Shown: positions 1-10,723, numbered from the stretch's first letter. The stretch is 22,035 nucleotides of DNA from Dissophora ornata (GCA_025201705.1 MU616950.1:8493-30527), one strand, 5' to 3'. The notes: generated from the sequence alone by a model not told the origin. Numbers and translations are program-made.

Positions 1-1528
1 GAAAAAGTATCTTCCACTCCGAGATCCCCGCCCGCACGCTCACGCTCACGCCTCATAGCAAGAGTGATGACTTGCTTGAAGCTCTCCTCCGCAACATCCC
101 ACATATCCGTACCATTTACTTTAATGGCGAAGGTTCCCAGGATCAACACCGTCCTTCAGCGTCCAGGGACCTAGAGTTCCTGTTGCTGCAGTGCAGGAAC
201 CTCACCATGCTCCGGCTCCAATACTTGAGTAACGAGATGCTGACACTTTTAGTACATAATCGGAATACGATGCAGAAGATCGTCTACCACTCCGATTATT
301 TCGAAGGTGTGCAGAGTACCATTTGGGATATCTTGGTCTCGATGCCTCGGCTGAGACATCTGGAATTGCTGAGGGCCCACGTCGGAGAACAGACTCCGAG
401 CCAGTGTGAGGCATTTGTCAAGATTTGCGAGAGGTTGGAGACTATGCATTTAAAGTGCAGTTCGCTATGCGATTGGCCGTCTTTTGAGCAAGGTGAACAA
501 AGACGGTTTTCGAAAATGAAACAACTCGAGTTTATGTTCACCGAAGATGCGCCCGCACAGCTTCAAATGATCCGTCAATGTAAGGCCATGTTTCTTGCTA
601 TATTTCACTATTTTTTTATTTTGATCCGCGTAGCTAAAAGGCTTATTACTGTCTCTCTCTCTCTCTCTCTCTCTCTCAAAACCCGCCAACAACGAACACG
701 CCAGGTCCTGTGCTTGAGGATCTTGCATGGTGTTCTGGATCAGATTCAATGTTCCCAACCCAGGACTTTATTGACCATCTCTGCTTGACCCGTTCCACCT
801 CCTGCCTCAAAAGGCTCAATCTCGAGGGCTCTGTCATATTCGACGCTGATTTTGCAGCCATCATCGATCAGCTCCCAGCCTCTTGTAACCACCTCACCTT
901 TGACAACTCCCATTTCGGCGCTCTCTCCATCACAGCCTTGGTAGAAGCGGCCCCACTGCGCCGCGACCTGTCACTGACACTCATTCATGGTATACCCAGC
1001 CATCTTGCACATGGCCTTCTCTCCAGGTGTTCAAACCTTCAATATCTCCTTCCATCTTGTCAAGTCATCGCCACCGACCTGTTAGCTGCCCCTTGGGTTG
1101 CATCACGTCTTGTCAAGTTGGAGTTGACAATATCTTTTGTCGCTGATCTATCTCCAGAGTTGGGACTTTCTGTCATCTATGAGCAACTCTCTCGGTTGGT
1201 TTCATTACAGGAACTATGCCTACGTGAAAAAGAGATTTCCAGAAGGTTGGGATACGGCCGTAAGGGGTTGGACTTTTCGCTCGAGAGTGGTATGGGAGTG
1301 CTCGCAAGCCTGAGTCAACTACGTCGACTGGATTTGAGGGCATTGCAGGTGTTGAGCATGGGCCAACCCGAGGCTTTGTGGATAACCACACACTGGCCCG
1401 CATTGACGTCGCTTTCTGTGAGAGGTTTCCATCATGATAGCAGAGAGCAGCGCGAGGTGTTGGAGTTCTTAGGCAAGAGACGACCAGAGCTGGATATTGC
1501 CATTGGACGACCTAAAGGAGATTCTTGA
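1..1528 (+). CDS. F-box/LRR-like gene, array unit 1 (5' end outside window)
   Basis: This is the 3' part of the first array copy; exon 1 and the start of exon 2 lie before the window. Exons seen: 1-579 (in frame from base 3) and 705-1528, with a 125-nt GT-AG intron (580-704) that has a long CT run before its acceptor. The split codon T|GT restores Cys, as in every other copy. Exon 2 shows the family motifs LLQCRNLTML, RLRHLEL, ERLETMHL and DWPSFEQG; exon 3 shows LKRLNLEGS, NLQYLLPSC, RLVKLEL and LRRLDLRAL, which are degenerate leucine-rich repeats. The C-terminus is the IGRPKGDS type shared with units 2 and 4. The variable loop (1223-1267) is short, 15 residues, and almost the same as in unit 3. 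No stop or frameshift is visible, so this copy is probably intact. The F-box is inferred from the neighbouring copies. Confidence 0.8.
580..704 (+). other. Intron 2 of unit 1, with CT microsatellite
   Basis: A GT-AG intron, gtaagg to ccag. It includes an almost pure CT run at about 653-677 that acts as the polypyrimidine stretch. All eight copies have this phase 1 intron at the same codon, and its length varies from 89 to 136 nt, partly through the CT run. Confidence 0.85.
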
Positions 1529-2000
1529 TTGTTGAAATCACGAAAAGACAACAATACATGAAATGCGAGATAAAAAGTGTGTATTTTGTTTGCGATATGA
1601 ATAATGCGGAATAAGAACGAGAGAGAGCGAGAGGAAGGTTGAACAGCCAGACAGTTTAGCTTGTCCCTGCGGAGAGACAAGGCACAATAAAAGAATAGGA
1701 TTTGCACTGCACACACGCGCTTCCGCTCAGAAACGTCGTTTCTCTCGATCGCTCCCACGGATATGTCCGCAGATCCCTATCCTCGGGCGTAGAGAATGGA
1801 ATGTGTCCAAAAAAGGGACTATTTTGTACGCGTCTTGGCTACTGCATCCAAACGCTGCAGATATGCTCCACGCGTTTTACTACTATCCGATTACTCGAAC
1901 TGTGTACCCAACCAATGCTGCCCTTGGACACCATGCTTTTAATCTCCCATGTCGAAGCGAGATTTGCGTCACCCTTCTTCTTCTCTTCTTCAACAACCAT
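1529..2000 (+). promoter_or_regulatory. Spacer between units 1 and 2: 3' UTR and promoter/leader of unit 2
   Basis: No gene is seen here. The first part is the unit 1 3' UTR. Its family poly(A) site is degenerate (GAATAATGCGG in place of GAATAATAAAG), but an AATAAA occurs at 1686-1691. The block CCCTGCGGAGAGA lies at 1665-1677. Two ACGCGT hexamers follow at 1828-1833 and 1870-1875, and a pyrimidine-rich leader precedes the ATG. ACGCGT is the MCB core bound by MBF (Mbp1/Swi6) in yeast; a regulatory role here is inference. Confidence 0.5.
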
Positions 2001-3869
2001 ATGGCTCATTCCTCCGATTCTCATGTGCATTTGCATCCACTCCTCCTTCCAGAGATCCTCAATGTCCTCGGCCCATTCCTCGAGACGGAGTCGCTGCTCT
2101 GCTCCCTGCGAGGTAGATATCTCACTTGTTAACCGAATCAAGAAAAAGAAAAAGAAAAAAGAAAAAAAGCAAAAGCTCTCTCTATTAATCACCCCCTCCC
2201 CACCTCTCAGTCTGTAAGACCTGGCACCGCGCGTTAGAGCCACAACTGTGGCACACCGTCAGCACCGCTCAAAAAAGTGTCTTCCCCTTCGAGATCCCCG
2301 CCCGCACGCTCGCGCTCACGCCTCATGGCAAGAGTGATGAGTCGCTTAAAGCTCTTCTCTGCAACCTCCCACATATCCGTGCCATTTACTTTAATGACCA
2401 CGATTCCCACGATTACCACCACCGCCCTTCTTCAGCGTCCAGTGACCTAGAGTCACTGTTGCTACAGTGCAGGAACCTCACCTTGCTCCAGCTCTATACG
2501 TTGAGTGACGAGATGGTGACACTTTTAGAACACAATCGGAATACGATCCAGAGTATCGTGTACGGCTCTTGTTTATACGACGCCGTGCATCAGAAAGCAA
2601 CCACGAATCGTCTTTGGGACATCTTGGGCTCCATGACTCGGCTGAGACATCTGGAATTGCGGATGGCCATGAAAGTTCACCTCCGTCCAGGACAGAACCC
2701 GAGCCTGGGTGAGGCATTTGCCAGGGTTTGCGAGAGGTTGGAGACTATGCGTTTAACCATCTGTACGCTTGGCGATTGGCCATCTTTTGAGCAAGGTGGT
2801 CAACAAGGACGGTTTCCGAAAATGAAGCAACTCGAGTTCATGTCCGTCAATGATGTGTCCGCACAGTTTCAAATGATCCGTCAATGTAAGCAATGTTTCT
2901 GTGTATTTCACTATTTTTATTTTGGTCCGCGTATAGCTAAAAGGCTTATTACTATCTCTCTCTCTCCCTCTCTCAAAACCCGCCAACAACGAACACACCA
3001 GGTCCTGTGCTTGAGGATCTTACATGGTATCCTCAATCACGTTTCCCAACCCAGGACTTTATCCACTATCTCTGCTGGACCCGTTCCACCTCCTGCCTCA
3101 AAAGACTCAACCTCCAGGACTGTGTCTTATTAGACGCTGATGCTGCAGCATCATAGCACAGCTCCCAGCCTCTTGCAACCACCTCACCTTCCGGAGCTCC
3201 TGTTTTGGCCCTGTCTCCATGAAAGCCTTGGCAGCAGCAGCCCCGCAGTCCCGCGACTTGTCACTGACACTCATTCATGGTATACGCAGCCATCTTACAC
3301 AGGGCATTCTTTCCTGTTGTCCAAACCTTCAATATCTCCTTCCATCTTGTCAAGTCATCGCCACCGACCTGTTGGCTACCCCTTGGGTTGCAGCGCGTCT
3401 TGTCAAGTTGGAGTTGACATTATCTTCTGTCGCTGATCTGACTCCAGAGTTGGGGCATTCTGTCATCTATGAGTAACTCTCTCGGTTGGTTTCATTGCAG
3501 GAACTATGCTTAGTCGAAGTCATACACCCTGCTTCGACGAGAGCCTTCAATGCAAAAAGGGTCAAGCCGGAAATAGAGATTCCCGAGAGGTTGGGATACG
3601 ACGATGGGTTGGACTTTTCGCTCAAGAATGGTATGGGAGTGCTCGCAAGCCTGAGCCGATTACGTCGACTGGATTTGAGGGCATTGCGGGTGTTGAGGAT
3701 GGGTCAACCCGAGGCCTTGTGGATGACCACACATTGGCCCGCACTGAGGTCGCTTTCTGTGAGAGGTTTCCATCATGACAGCAGAGAGCAGCGCGAGGTG
3801 TTGGAGTTCTTGAGCAAGAGGCGACCAGAGCTAGAGATTGCCATTGGACGACCTAAGGGAGATTCTTGA
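2001..3869 (+). pseudogene. F-box/LRR-like pseudogene, array unit 2 (frameshift plus nonsense)
   Basis: Exons by comparison with intact copies: 2001-2112, 2211-2885 and 3002-3869; introns are 98 and 116 nt. Exon 1 and exon 2 are open and encode a normal F-box and first LRR-like block. Exon 3 is broken twice. One C is missing from the conserved GCAGCCATC at about 3149, which shifts the frame and gives TAG at 3154-3156. Beyond that, in the restored frame, the conserved GAGCAACTC reads GAGTAACTC, giving TAA at 3474-3476. The exon lengths sum to one base short of a multiple of three, which fits a single deletion. A truncated product of about 311 residues with an intact F-box could still be made. 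The loop at 3513-3608 is 32 residues in this copy. The start context is unusual (CCATATGGCT rather than CACCATGGCC). Confidence 0.85.
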
Positions 3870-3924
3870 ATTTTGAAATAAGAAAATATTTAGTTAAAGC
3901 GAGTGTTTTATTTGCGCTATGAAT

Positions 3925-3930
3925 AATAAA
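3925..3930 (+). terminator. AATAAA poly(A) signal after unit 2
   Basis: Canonical AATAAA about 56 nt after the unit 2 stop, inside the conserved 3' UTR string GAATAATAAAG that recurs after units 4, 5, 7 and 8. Confidence 0.65.
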
Positions 3931-4275
3931 GGAGGGAGAGAGAGGAAGGTCGAACAGCCAGACAGTAGAGTGGGAGATTTGTCCCTGCGGAGAGAAGGCA
4001 TTAAAGGAATTACGATTTGCACACACGCGCTTCGGCTCAAAAGGTCGTTTCTCCTTCCCCTTCGATTTCACTCCCACGGATATCCGCAGATCCTTGCTCA
4101 GTGATATCCTCGGTGGTAGAAAATGTGTCCAGAATGGAATGTACAAAGGGGGGCTATTTTTGTATAAACGCGTCTTGGGGCTACTGGTCCCTCAAAATGG
4201 GTTCAACCGCTTTCAGATCTGCTCCCATGTTTGTGAGAGATTTGTGTCACACTTTTCTTCTTCTTCACCACTACC
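3931..4275 (+). promoter_or_regulatory. Spacer/promoter and leader of unit 3
   Basis: No gene is seen. It holds a CCCTGCGGAGAGA block at 3983-3995, one ACGCGT at 4168-4173 and a pyrimidine-rich CTTCTTCTTC leader just before CACTACCATGG. The second ACGCGT present in most other copies is missing, because the stretch around it is deleted. Confidence 0.45.
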
Positions 4276-6037
4276 ATGGCCCATTCCTCCGATGCTCATG
4301 TGCATTTGCATCCACTCCTCCTCCCCGAGGTCCTCAATGTCCTCGGCTCATTCCTCCAGAGAAAATCTCTGCTCTGCTCCTTGCAAGGTAGATCTCTTAC
4401 TTGTAACCGAATGAAGAAAAAAAAGCTCTCTCTATTGATCACTCCTCTCCACCCCAGTCTGCAAGACCTGGCACCGCGCGTTAGAGCCACAACTGTGGCA
4501 CACCGTCAGCACCGCTCGAAAAAGCATCTTCCCCTTCAAAGTACCCGCCCACACTCTCACGCTCATGCCTCATAGCAAGAGTGATACCTTGCCTGAAGCT
4601 CTCCTCCGCAACCTCCCACATATCCGAGGCATTTACTTTGGTGACCAAGATTCGCAGGATCACCACCACCACCCTTCTTCGGCGCCCAGTGACCTGAAGT
4701 CACTGTTGCTGCAGTGCAGGAACCTCACCACGCTCCAGCTCAATAACTTGAGTGACGAGATGATGACGCTTTTAGAATACAATCTGAATACGATCCAGAG
4801 GATCGTCTACCACTCGAATTCTTTCAAAGTCTTGCGGCAGAAACCCCTTTGGGACATCTTGGACTCGATGCCTCGGCTGAGACATCTGGAATTGAAGCAT
4901 GTCAACATAGGAGCAAAGAACTCGAGCCAGGGCGAGGCATTTGTCAAGATTTGCGAGAGGTTGGAGGCGATGCATTTAATCATCTGTACGCTGGGCGATT
5001 GGCCGTCTTTTGAGCAAGGTCAACCAGGACGGTTTCCGAAAATGAAGCAACTCGAGTTCATGTTCGTCAATGAACCATACACACAGCTTCAAATGATCCG
5101 TCAATGTAAGGCCATGTTTTTCTACATATTTTATTACAGTATTTATATTTTGATCAGCGTAGCTAAAAGGCTTATTACTATCTCTCTCACTATCTCTCTC
5201 TCTCTCTCTCAAAATCCGCTAACAACGAACACACCAGGTCCTGTGCTCGAGGATCTTACATGTCGTTCTGATTCAAGTTTCCCAACCCAGGACTTTATCC
5301 ATTATCTCTGCTTGACCCGTTCCACCTCCTGCCTCAAAAGACTCAATCTCCAGGGCTGTGCCATATTCGACGCTGATTCTGCAGCCATCATCGCTCAGCT
5401 CCCTGCCTCTTGCAACCAACTCACCTTTGACAACTCAGATTTCGGCGCTCTCTTCATCACAGCATTAGCGGAGGCCCCACTGCGCCGCGACTTGTCACTG
5501 ACACTCATTCATGGTATACCCAGCCATCTTGCACATGGCCTTCTCTCCAGGTGTCCAAACCTTCAATATCTTCTTCCATTTTGTGAAGTCATCGCCACCG
5601 ACCTGTTAACTGCCCCTTGGGTTGCATCACGCCTTGTCAAGTTGGAGTTGACATTACTTTCTGTCACTCATCTGCCTCCAGAGTTTGGGCATTCTGGCAT
5701 CTATGAGCAACTCTCTCGGTTGGTTTCATTACAAGAACTATGTCTCCATGAAAAAGAGATTTCCGATAGGTTGGGATATGGCCGTCTGGGGTTGGACTTT
5801 TCGCTCGAGAGTGGTATGGGAGTGCTCGCAAGCCTGACCCAACTACGTCGACTGGATTTGAGGGCATTGCAGGTGTTGAGGATGGATCAAGCCGAGGCCT
5901 TGTGGATGACCACACACTGGCCCGCACTGACGTCGCTTGACGTGGGATGGTTAAATCGTAACATAAGACTGCACGACAAGATGTTGGAGTTCTTGGGCCA
6001 GCGGCGGCCAGAGCTGGATATCAGCAGTATATATTAA
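4276..6037 (+). CDS. F-box/LRR-like protein, array unit 3 (intact, 519 aa)
   Basis: Exons 4276-4387, 4458-5105 and 5238-6037 give 1560 nt, a complete frame. The start is the MAHSS methionine, the only N-terminus common to all copies, and no upstream frame is open here. Residues about 12-54 match an F-box: a leucine-rich LLLPEVLNVL start, then VCKTWHRALEPQLWHTV. Intron 1 falls at residue 38, inside the domain. Residues 60-519 are degenerate leucine-rich repeats. By family knowledge such proteins bind Skp1 through the F-box and recruit substrates to an SCF ubiquitin ligase through the repeats; the substrate is unknown. The C-terminus ends in ISSIY instead of IGRPKGDS, shared only with unit 6. 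Intron 2 (5106-5237) is 132 nt and has no in-frame stop, so unspliced mRNA would stay open. The variable loop (residues 424-438) is short. Confidence 0.88.
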
Positions 6038-6341
6038 GGGTTAAAGGTTTATGGAGACCCATTCTTTTTGAAAATCATGGAAAGCCAACAACACAAAGGA
6101 GGAGGGTCCTTCATTTTTAATACAATTCCCAATTGTAACATGAAAAATTCGATATGAATATTGTGTTTTGTACGCGTCTTGGCTACTGCATCCATCGGTC
6201 CTTCAAAAATGGGGTCCAACCACTTGCAGATATGCTCCACGCGTCTTTACTCGAACACTGTTGTACCCAACCGATGGTGGGGGTGGACACAATGCTTTCT
6301 ATGAGAGATTTGCGTCACCCCTCTTCTTCACCACCACCACC
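6038..6341 (+). promoter_or_regulatory. Short-type spacer between units 3 and 4
   Basis: No gene is seen. This spacer lacks the GAATAATAAAG poly(A) string and the CCCTGCGGAGAGA block: the sequence passes from GATATGAATA straight to TTGTGTTTTGTACGCGTC. The same short type follows unit 6. ACGCGT occurs at 6172-6177 and 6239-6244. The text CCTTCAAAAATGGGG at about 6200 is the uninterrupted form of the site used by the hAT-like element near unit 7. Where unit 3 transcripts are polyadenylated is unclear. Confidence 0.45.
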
Positions 6342-8306
6342 ATGGCCCATTCCTCCGATTCTCATGTGCGTTCGCATCCGCTCCTCGTCCCCGAGAATCT
6401 CAATGTCCTCGGCCCATTCCTCGAGACAAAGTCTCTGCTCTGCTCCCTGCGAGGTAGATCTCTTGCTTGTAACTGAATGAAGAAGGAAAAAAAAAACACT
6501 CTATTGATCACCCCCGTACCTCCTCTCCACCCCCAGTCTGCAAGACCTGGCACCGCGTGTTAGAGCCACACCTATGGCACACCGTCCGCTTCGCTCGACA
6601 AGATGTCTTTGTAATCTCCAGCATCTTCGGCGGCAAGGTCCCCGCCCGCACGCTCACGCCTATTTACAAGAGTTACTCCCCGGAAGCTCTCGTCCGCAAC
6701 CTCCAACATATCCATGCCCTTTACTTTAGTCACCATGCTTCCCAGGATCAGCAGGACCCTTATTCTTCTTCTTCTTCCTCTTCTTCTTCTTCTCCTTCTC
6801 CTCCTTCTCCTTCTACTAGTGACCTAGAGCTACGGTTGCTGCAGTGCAGGAGCCTCACCATGCTGGAGCTCCATAACTTGAGTGATGAGATGGTGACACT
6901 TTTAGAACACAATCGGAATACGATCCAGAGGATCGTCTACCACTCGCATTCTTTCAACGTCTTGCGGCAGAAACCCATTTGGGACATCTTGGGCTCGATG
7001 CCTCGGCTGCGACATCTGGAATTGCAGTCTTTCAGGAAAGATAGCCTCCATCTTGGACAGAACCCGAGCCAGGGTGAGGCGTTCGCCAAGATTTGCGAGA
7101 GGTTGGAGACGTTGCATTTAATCTTTTGTACGCTGGACGATTGGCCGTCTTTTGAGCAAGGTGGTCAAGAAGGACGGTTTTCGAAAATGAAGCAACTCGA
7201 GTTCATGTCCGTCAATGATGCGTCCGCACAGCTTCAAATGATCAGTCAATGTAAGCACTATTTTTTTTATTTTGATCCCCGCACCTAAAATGGCTTACTC
7301 TCTCTTTCTCTGAAAAACCCCCCGCTAACAAACGAACACGCCAGGTCCTGTGCTTGAGGATCTTACATGGTGTCCTCAACAAAGTTCAAGTTTCCCAACC
7401 CAGGACTCGTTCGAGGATCTTTTATGGTGTCCTCAACCAAGTTCACGTTTTCCAACCCAGGACTTTGTCCACCATCTCTGCTTGACCCGTTCCACCTCCT
7501 GCCTCAAAAGACTCAACTTCAAGGACTGTGAAATACCGGACTCTGATTCTGCAGCCATCATCGCTCAGCTCCCAGCCTCATGCAACGACCTCACTTTCTA
7601 CAGCTCCCGTTTCGGCCCCCTCTCCATCGCAGCCTTGGCAGCGGCCCCGCAGCGCGACTTTTCGCTAACACTCACTCGTGGTATACCCAGCCGTCTTATA
7701 CATGGCCTACTCTCCAGTTGTTCAAACCTTCAATATCTCCTTTCATCTTGTCAAGTCATCGCCATCGACCTGTTAGCTGCCCCTTGGGTTGCATCACGTC
7801 TTGTCAAATTAGATTTGACATTATTGTTTGTCGCTGATCTGCCTCCAGAGATGGGACATTCTGTCATCTATGAGCAACTCTCTCGATTGGTTTCATTACA
7901 GGACTTATGCCTAGACCAAGTCATTCCACTCACAGAGGCTGACTTGGACATTCTATTCCCTTTTACCGCAAAAGCGCCCCTCCTCAGTAGTAGTAGTAGT
8001 AGTACAGGAAGGGTCGAGCTGGAAATAGAGATTCCTCCCGAGGGATTGGACTTTTCGCTCGAGAATGGTATGGGAGTGCTCGCAAGCCTGAGTCAACTAC
8101 GTCGATTGGATTTGAGGGCATTGCGGGTGTTGAGGATGGGTCAACCCGAGGCCTTGTGGATGGACACACATTGGCCCGCACTGAAGTCGCTTTACGTTAG
8201 AGGTTTAAATCATGACATCAGAGAGCAGCGAACGGTGTTGGAGTTCTTGGGCAAGAAGCGACCAGAGCTGAAGATTGCCATTGGACGACCTAAAGGAGAT
8301 TCTTGA
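6342..8306 (+). CDS. F-box/LRR-like protein, array unit 4 (intact, 595 aa, longest copy)
   Basis: Exons 6342-6453, 6537-7250 and 7345-8306 (1788 nt); introns are 83 and 94 nt. The start has a strong context, CACCATGGCC. The F-box carries substitutions relative to other copies (HVRSHPLLVPENLNVL at its start and CKTWHRVLEPHLW at its end). It is the first unit of the second N-terminal subtype, whose sequence after the F-box runs TVRFARQDVF instead of TVSTARKSIF. Exon 2 has a Ser-rich linker (ten Ser, then Pro/Ser) and belongs to the length class with a longer insert before GQNPSQGEAF. Exon 3 starts with a 19-residue tandem duplication (7356-7412 and 7413-7469) around LEDLTWCPQ. Its loop (7914-8045) is the longest, 44 residues with a six-Ser run. 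The C-terminus is IGRPKGDS. It is likely functional as an SCF substrate receptor, by family inference. Confidence 0.88.
7356..7469 (+). repeat. 57-bp in-frame tandem duplication at the start of exon 3, unit 4
   Basis: Two adjacent 57-bp copies (7356-7412, 7413-7469), each encoding a form of the EDL-WCPQ-S--FPTQD motif. The other seven units have one copy. The frame is kept, so 19 residues are added without disruption. Confidence 0.85.
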
Positions 8307-8372
8307 ACGTTGAAAATCATGGAAAGCCAACAACACAAAGGTTAAAGTGTGTATTTTGTTTGCGATATGAAT

Positions 8373-8378
8373 AATAAA
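8373..8378 (+). terminator. AATAAA poly(A) signal after unit 4
   Basis: AATAAA in the conserved GATATGAATAATAAAGG string, 66 nt after the unit 4 stop codon. Confidence 0.65.
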
Positions 8379-8387
8379 GGACAGTTT

Positions 8388-8441
8388 AGCTTGTCCCAGC
8401 TTTCCGTGACCTCATTGCCTCGGTTTGAATAAACGCTTAGC

Positions 8442-8479
<38 letters not shown>

Positions 8480-8485
8480 TGTCCC
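8388..8485 (+). mobile_element. Poly(A)-tailed retroinsertion with 10-bp target duplication
   Basis: The array text CAGTTTAGCTTGTCCCTGCGG (uninterrupted near 1652 and 16097) is broken here. AGCTTGTCCC occurs at 8388-8397 and again at 8476-8485. Between them lie about 45 nt of unrelated sequence followed by a pure A run (8443 to 8475 or 8476). The inserted piece has AATAAA at 8428-8433, nine nt before the A run, as at the 3' end of a polyadenylated transcript. This is the structure left by LINE-type target-primed reverse transcription of a 5'-truncated RNA. The source could be an mRNA, a SINE or a LINE 3' end; I do not recognise it. Confidence 0.75.
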
Positions 8486-8810
8486 TGCGGAGAGAAGGCG
8501 TCCATTCGCATTAAAGGAATACGATTTACACACACGAGCTACGTCTTTTCCCCTCTCCCCCTTCTATCGCTCCCATGATCTATCGCAGTGATATCCTCGG
8601 GGGTAAATACTTGTCCAGAATGAATGTACAAGGGGCTATTTTGTACGCATCTACGCGTCTTGGCTACTAGTCCCTCAAAATGGGATATGCTCCACGCGTC
8701 TACTACGGCGGTCCAAAATGCTCCAACTGTGTGCCACCAATGGTGGACCATGCTTCCCATGTCTGCGAGAGATTTGCGTCACCCTCTTCTTCTTGTTCTT
8801 CTTCACCACC
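8486..8810 (+). promoter_or_regulatory. Promoter/leader of unit 5
   Basis: No gene is seen. The CCCTGCGGAGAGA block (8483-8495) directly follows the retroinsertion. ACGCGT lies at 8653-8658 and 8694-8699. A CTTCTTCTTGTTCTTCTTC leader precedes the CACCACCATGG start. The frame is open upstream of the ATG, but the upstream peptide is not conserved between copies. Confidence 0.45.
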
Positions 8811-10654
8811 ATGGCCCATTCCTCTGATTCTCATGTGCATTTGCATCCACTCCTCCTCCCCGAGATTCTCATTGTCCTCAGCCCATTCCTCCAGAGAAAG
8901 TCTCTACTCTGCTCCTTGCAAGGTATATGCAGATCTCTTACTTGTAACCGAATGAAGAAAAAAAAAAGAAAAAAGAAAAGCAAAGCTCTCTATTGATCAC
9001 ATCCCCCAACCTCTCTCCGCCCCCCAGTCTGCAAGACTTGGCACCGCGTGTTAGAGCCACAGCTGTGGTGCACCGTCCGCTTCACTCGAGAACGTGTCTT
9101 TGAATTCTCAAACAGAAAGTATAAGGTCCCCGCCTGCACGCTCACTCCTTTTTGCAAGAGTTACTCCCATGAAGCTCTCCTCCGCAACCTCCCACATATC
9201 CGTGCCATTTACTTTAATGACCCAGATTCCCAGGATCAACAGCCTTCTTCAGTGTCCACTGACCTAGAGTCGCTGTTGCTACAGTGCAGGAACCTCACCA
9301 TGCTCGAGCTCTATAACATGAGTGACGAGATGATGACATTTTTAGAACACAATCGGAATACGATCCAAAGGATCATCTACCACGCCAATTATTTCAAAGC
9401 TGTGCCAAATCCCATTTGGGACATATTGGGCTCGATGCCTCGGCTGAGACATCTGGAATTGTTGTCTGCCCACATTGGAGCACAGAACCCGAGCCAGGGT
9501 GAGGCATTTGTCAAGATTTGCGAGAGGTTGGAAACGATGCGTTTAATGTACTGTACGCTATGCGATTGGCCTTCTTTTGAGCAAGGTCAACAAGGACGGT
9601 TTCAGAAAATGAAGCAACTCGAGTTCGTGTCCGTCAATGATACGTCCGCACAGTTTCAAATGATAAGTCAATGTAATCCAAGGGGACGAAAAATGGCCAC
9701 AGGGGTATTCTGTTGTACTTTACTATTTTTATTTTGATCCGCGTAGCTAAAAGGCTTATTACTATCTCCCTCTCTCAAAACCCGCTGACAACGAGCGCAC
9801 CAGGTCCTGTGCTTGAGGATCTTACATGGTATTCTGGTTCAGGTTTCCCAACCCAGGACTTTATCCACCATCTCTGCTGGACCCGTTCCACCTCCTGCCT
9901 CAAAAAACTCAACCTCCGGGGCTCTGCCATATTGGACGCTGATTCTGCTGCCATCATCACTCAGCTCCCAGCCTCTTGCAACCACCTCACCTTTGACAAC
10001 TCCCATTTCGGCGCTCTCTCCATCACTGCATTGGCAGCAGCCCCACTGCGCCGCGACTTGTCACTGGCATTCACTCGTGATATACGCAACCATCTTACAC
10101 TTGGTCTTGTCTCCCATTGTCCAAACCTTCAATATCTCCTTCCATCTTGTCAAGTCATCGCCACCGACCTCTTGACCGCCCCTTGGGTTGCATCACGTCT
10201 TGTCAAGTTGAAGTTGACATTATCTTCTGTCGATGAACTGCCTTCAGAGATGGGGCATTCTGTAGTGTATGAGCAACTCTCTCGGTTGGTTTTATTACAA
10301 GAACTATGTCTGTTAGAAGTGGCGAGAGTCATCAGTATAGGATCGTTTGAGCAGGGAGTAGAGATCCCCGAGGGGCCGTTGGGATACGCCTTTGGTGGGT
10401 GGTTGGACTTTTCGCTCGAGAATGGTATGGGAATGCTCGCAAGCCTGAGTCAACTACGTCGACTGGATTTGAGGTCATTGCAGGTGTTGAGGATAGGCCA
10501 ATCCGAGGCCTTGTGGATGACTACACATTGGCCCGCACTGACGTCGCTTTACGTTAGAGGTCTAAATCATGACAGAAGACAGCAGCGTAAGGTGTTGAAG
10601 TTCTTGGGCAAGAGGCGACCAGAGCTGGATATCACCATTGGACGTAAAAGATGA
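8811..10654 (+). CDS. F-box/LRR-like protein, array unit 5 (intact, 535 aa)
   Basis: Exons 8811-8922, 9028-9672 and 9804-10654 (1608 nt); introns are 105 and 131 nt. Intron 1 has a gtatatgc donor, shared with unit 7, where most units have gtagatct. Intron 2 has a gtaatc donor and about 40 nt not seen in the other copies just after it. The F-box is normal (PEILIVLSPFLQRK, then CKTWHRVLEPQLW). There is no long serine run in the linker. Exon 2 belongs to the shorter class (SAHIGAQNPSQG). The exon 3 loop (10313-10402) is 30 residues and resembles the loop of unit 7, as do the ITIGRK C-terminus and the 3' UTR, although the two units differ in exon 2 class. No disabling mutation is seen. Its role as an SCF receptor is inferred from the domain family. 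Confidence 0.88.
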
Positions 10655-10723
10655 CATTCTGAACGTTGAAATCATGGAAAGTGAAATGTTAGTTAAAGTG
10701 TGTATTTTGTTTGCGATATGAAT

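Noticed and set aside
202..541. Antisense ORFs opposite exon 2 (and repeated opposite other units)
   Set aside because: They recur because the sense copies are repeated; they have no domain, no start context and contain the complement of conserved sense motifs.
653..677. CT run as a regulatory repeat
   Set aside because: It lies in intron 2 just before the acceptor, where a pyrimidine tract is expected; variation in length is ordinary microsatellite slippage.
9713..9803. Start of unit 5 exon 3 at 9713
   Set aside because: This open stretch is intron 2 read-through; the conserved CAG acceptor at 9803 and restored Cys codon define the exon start.
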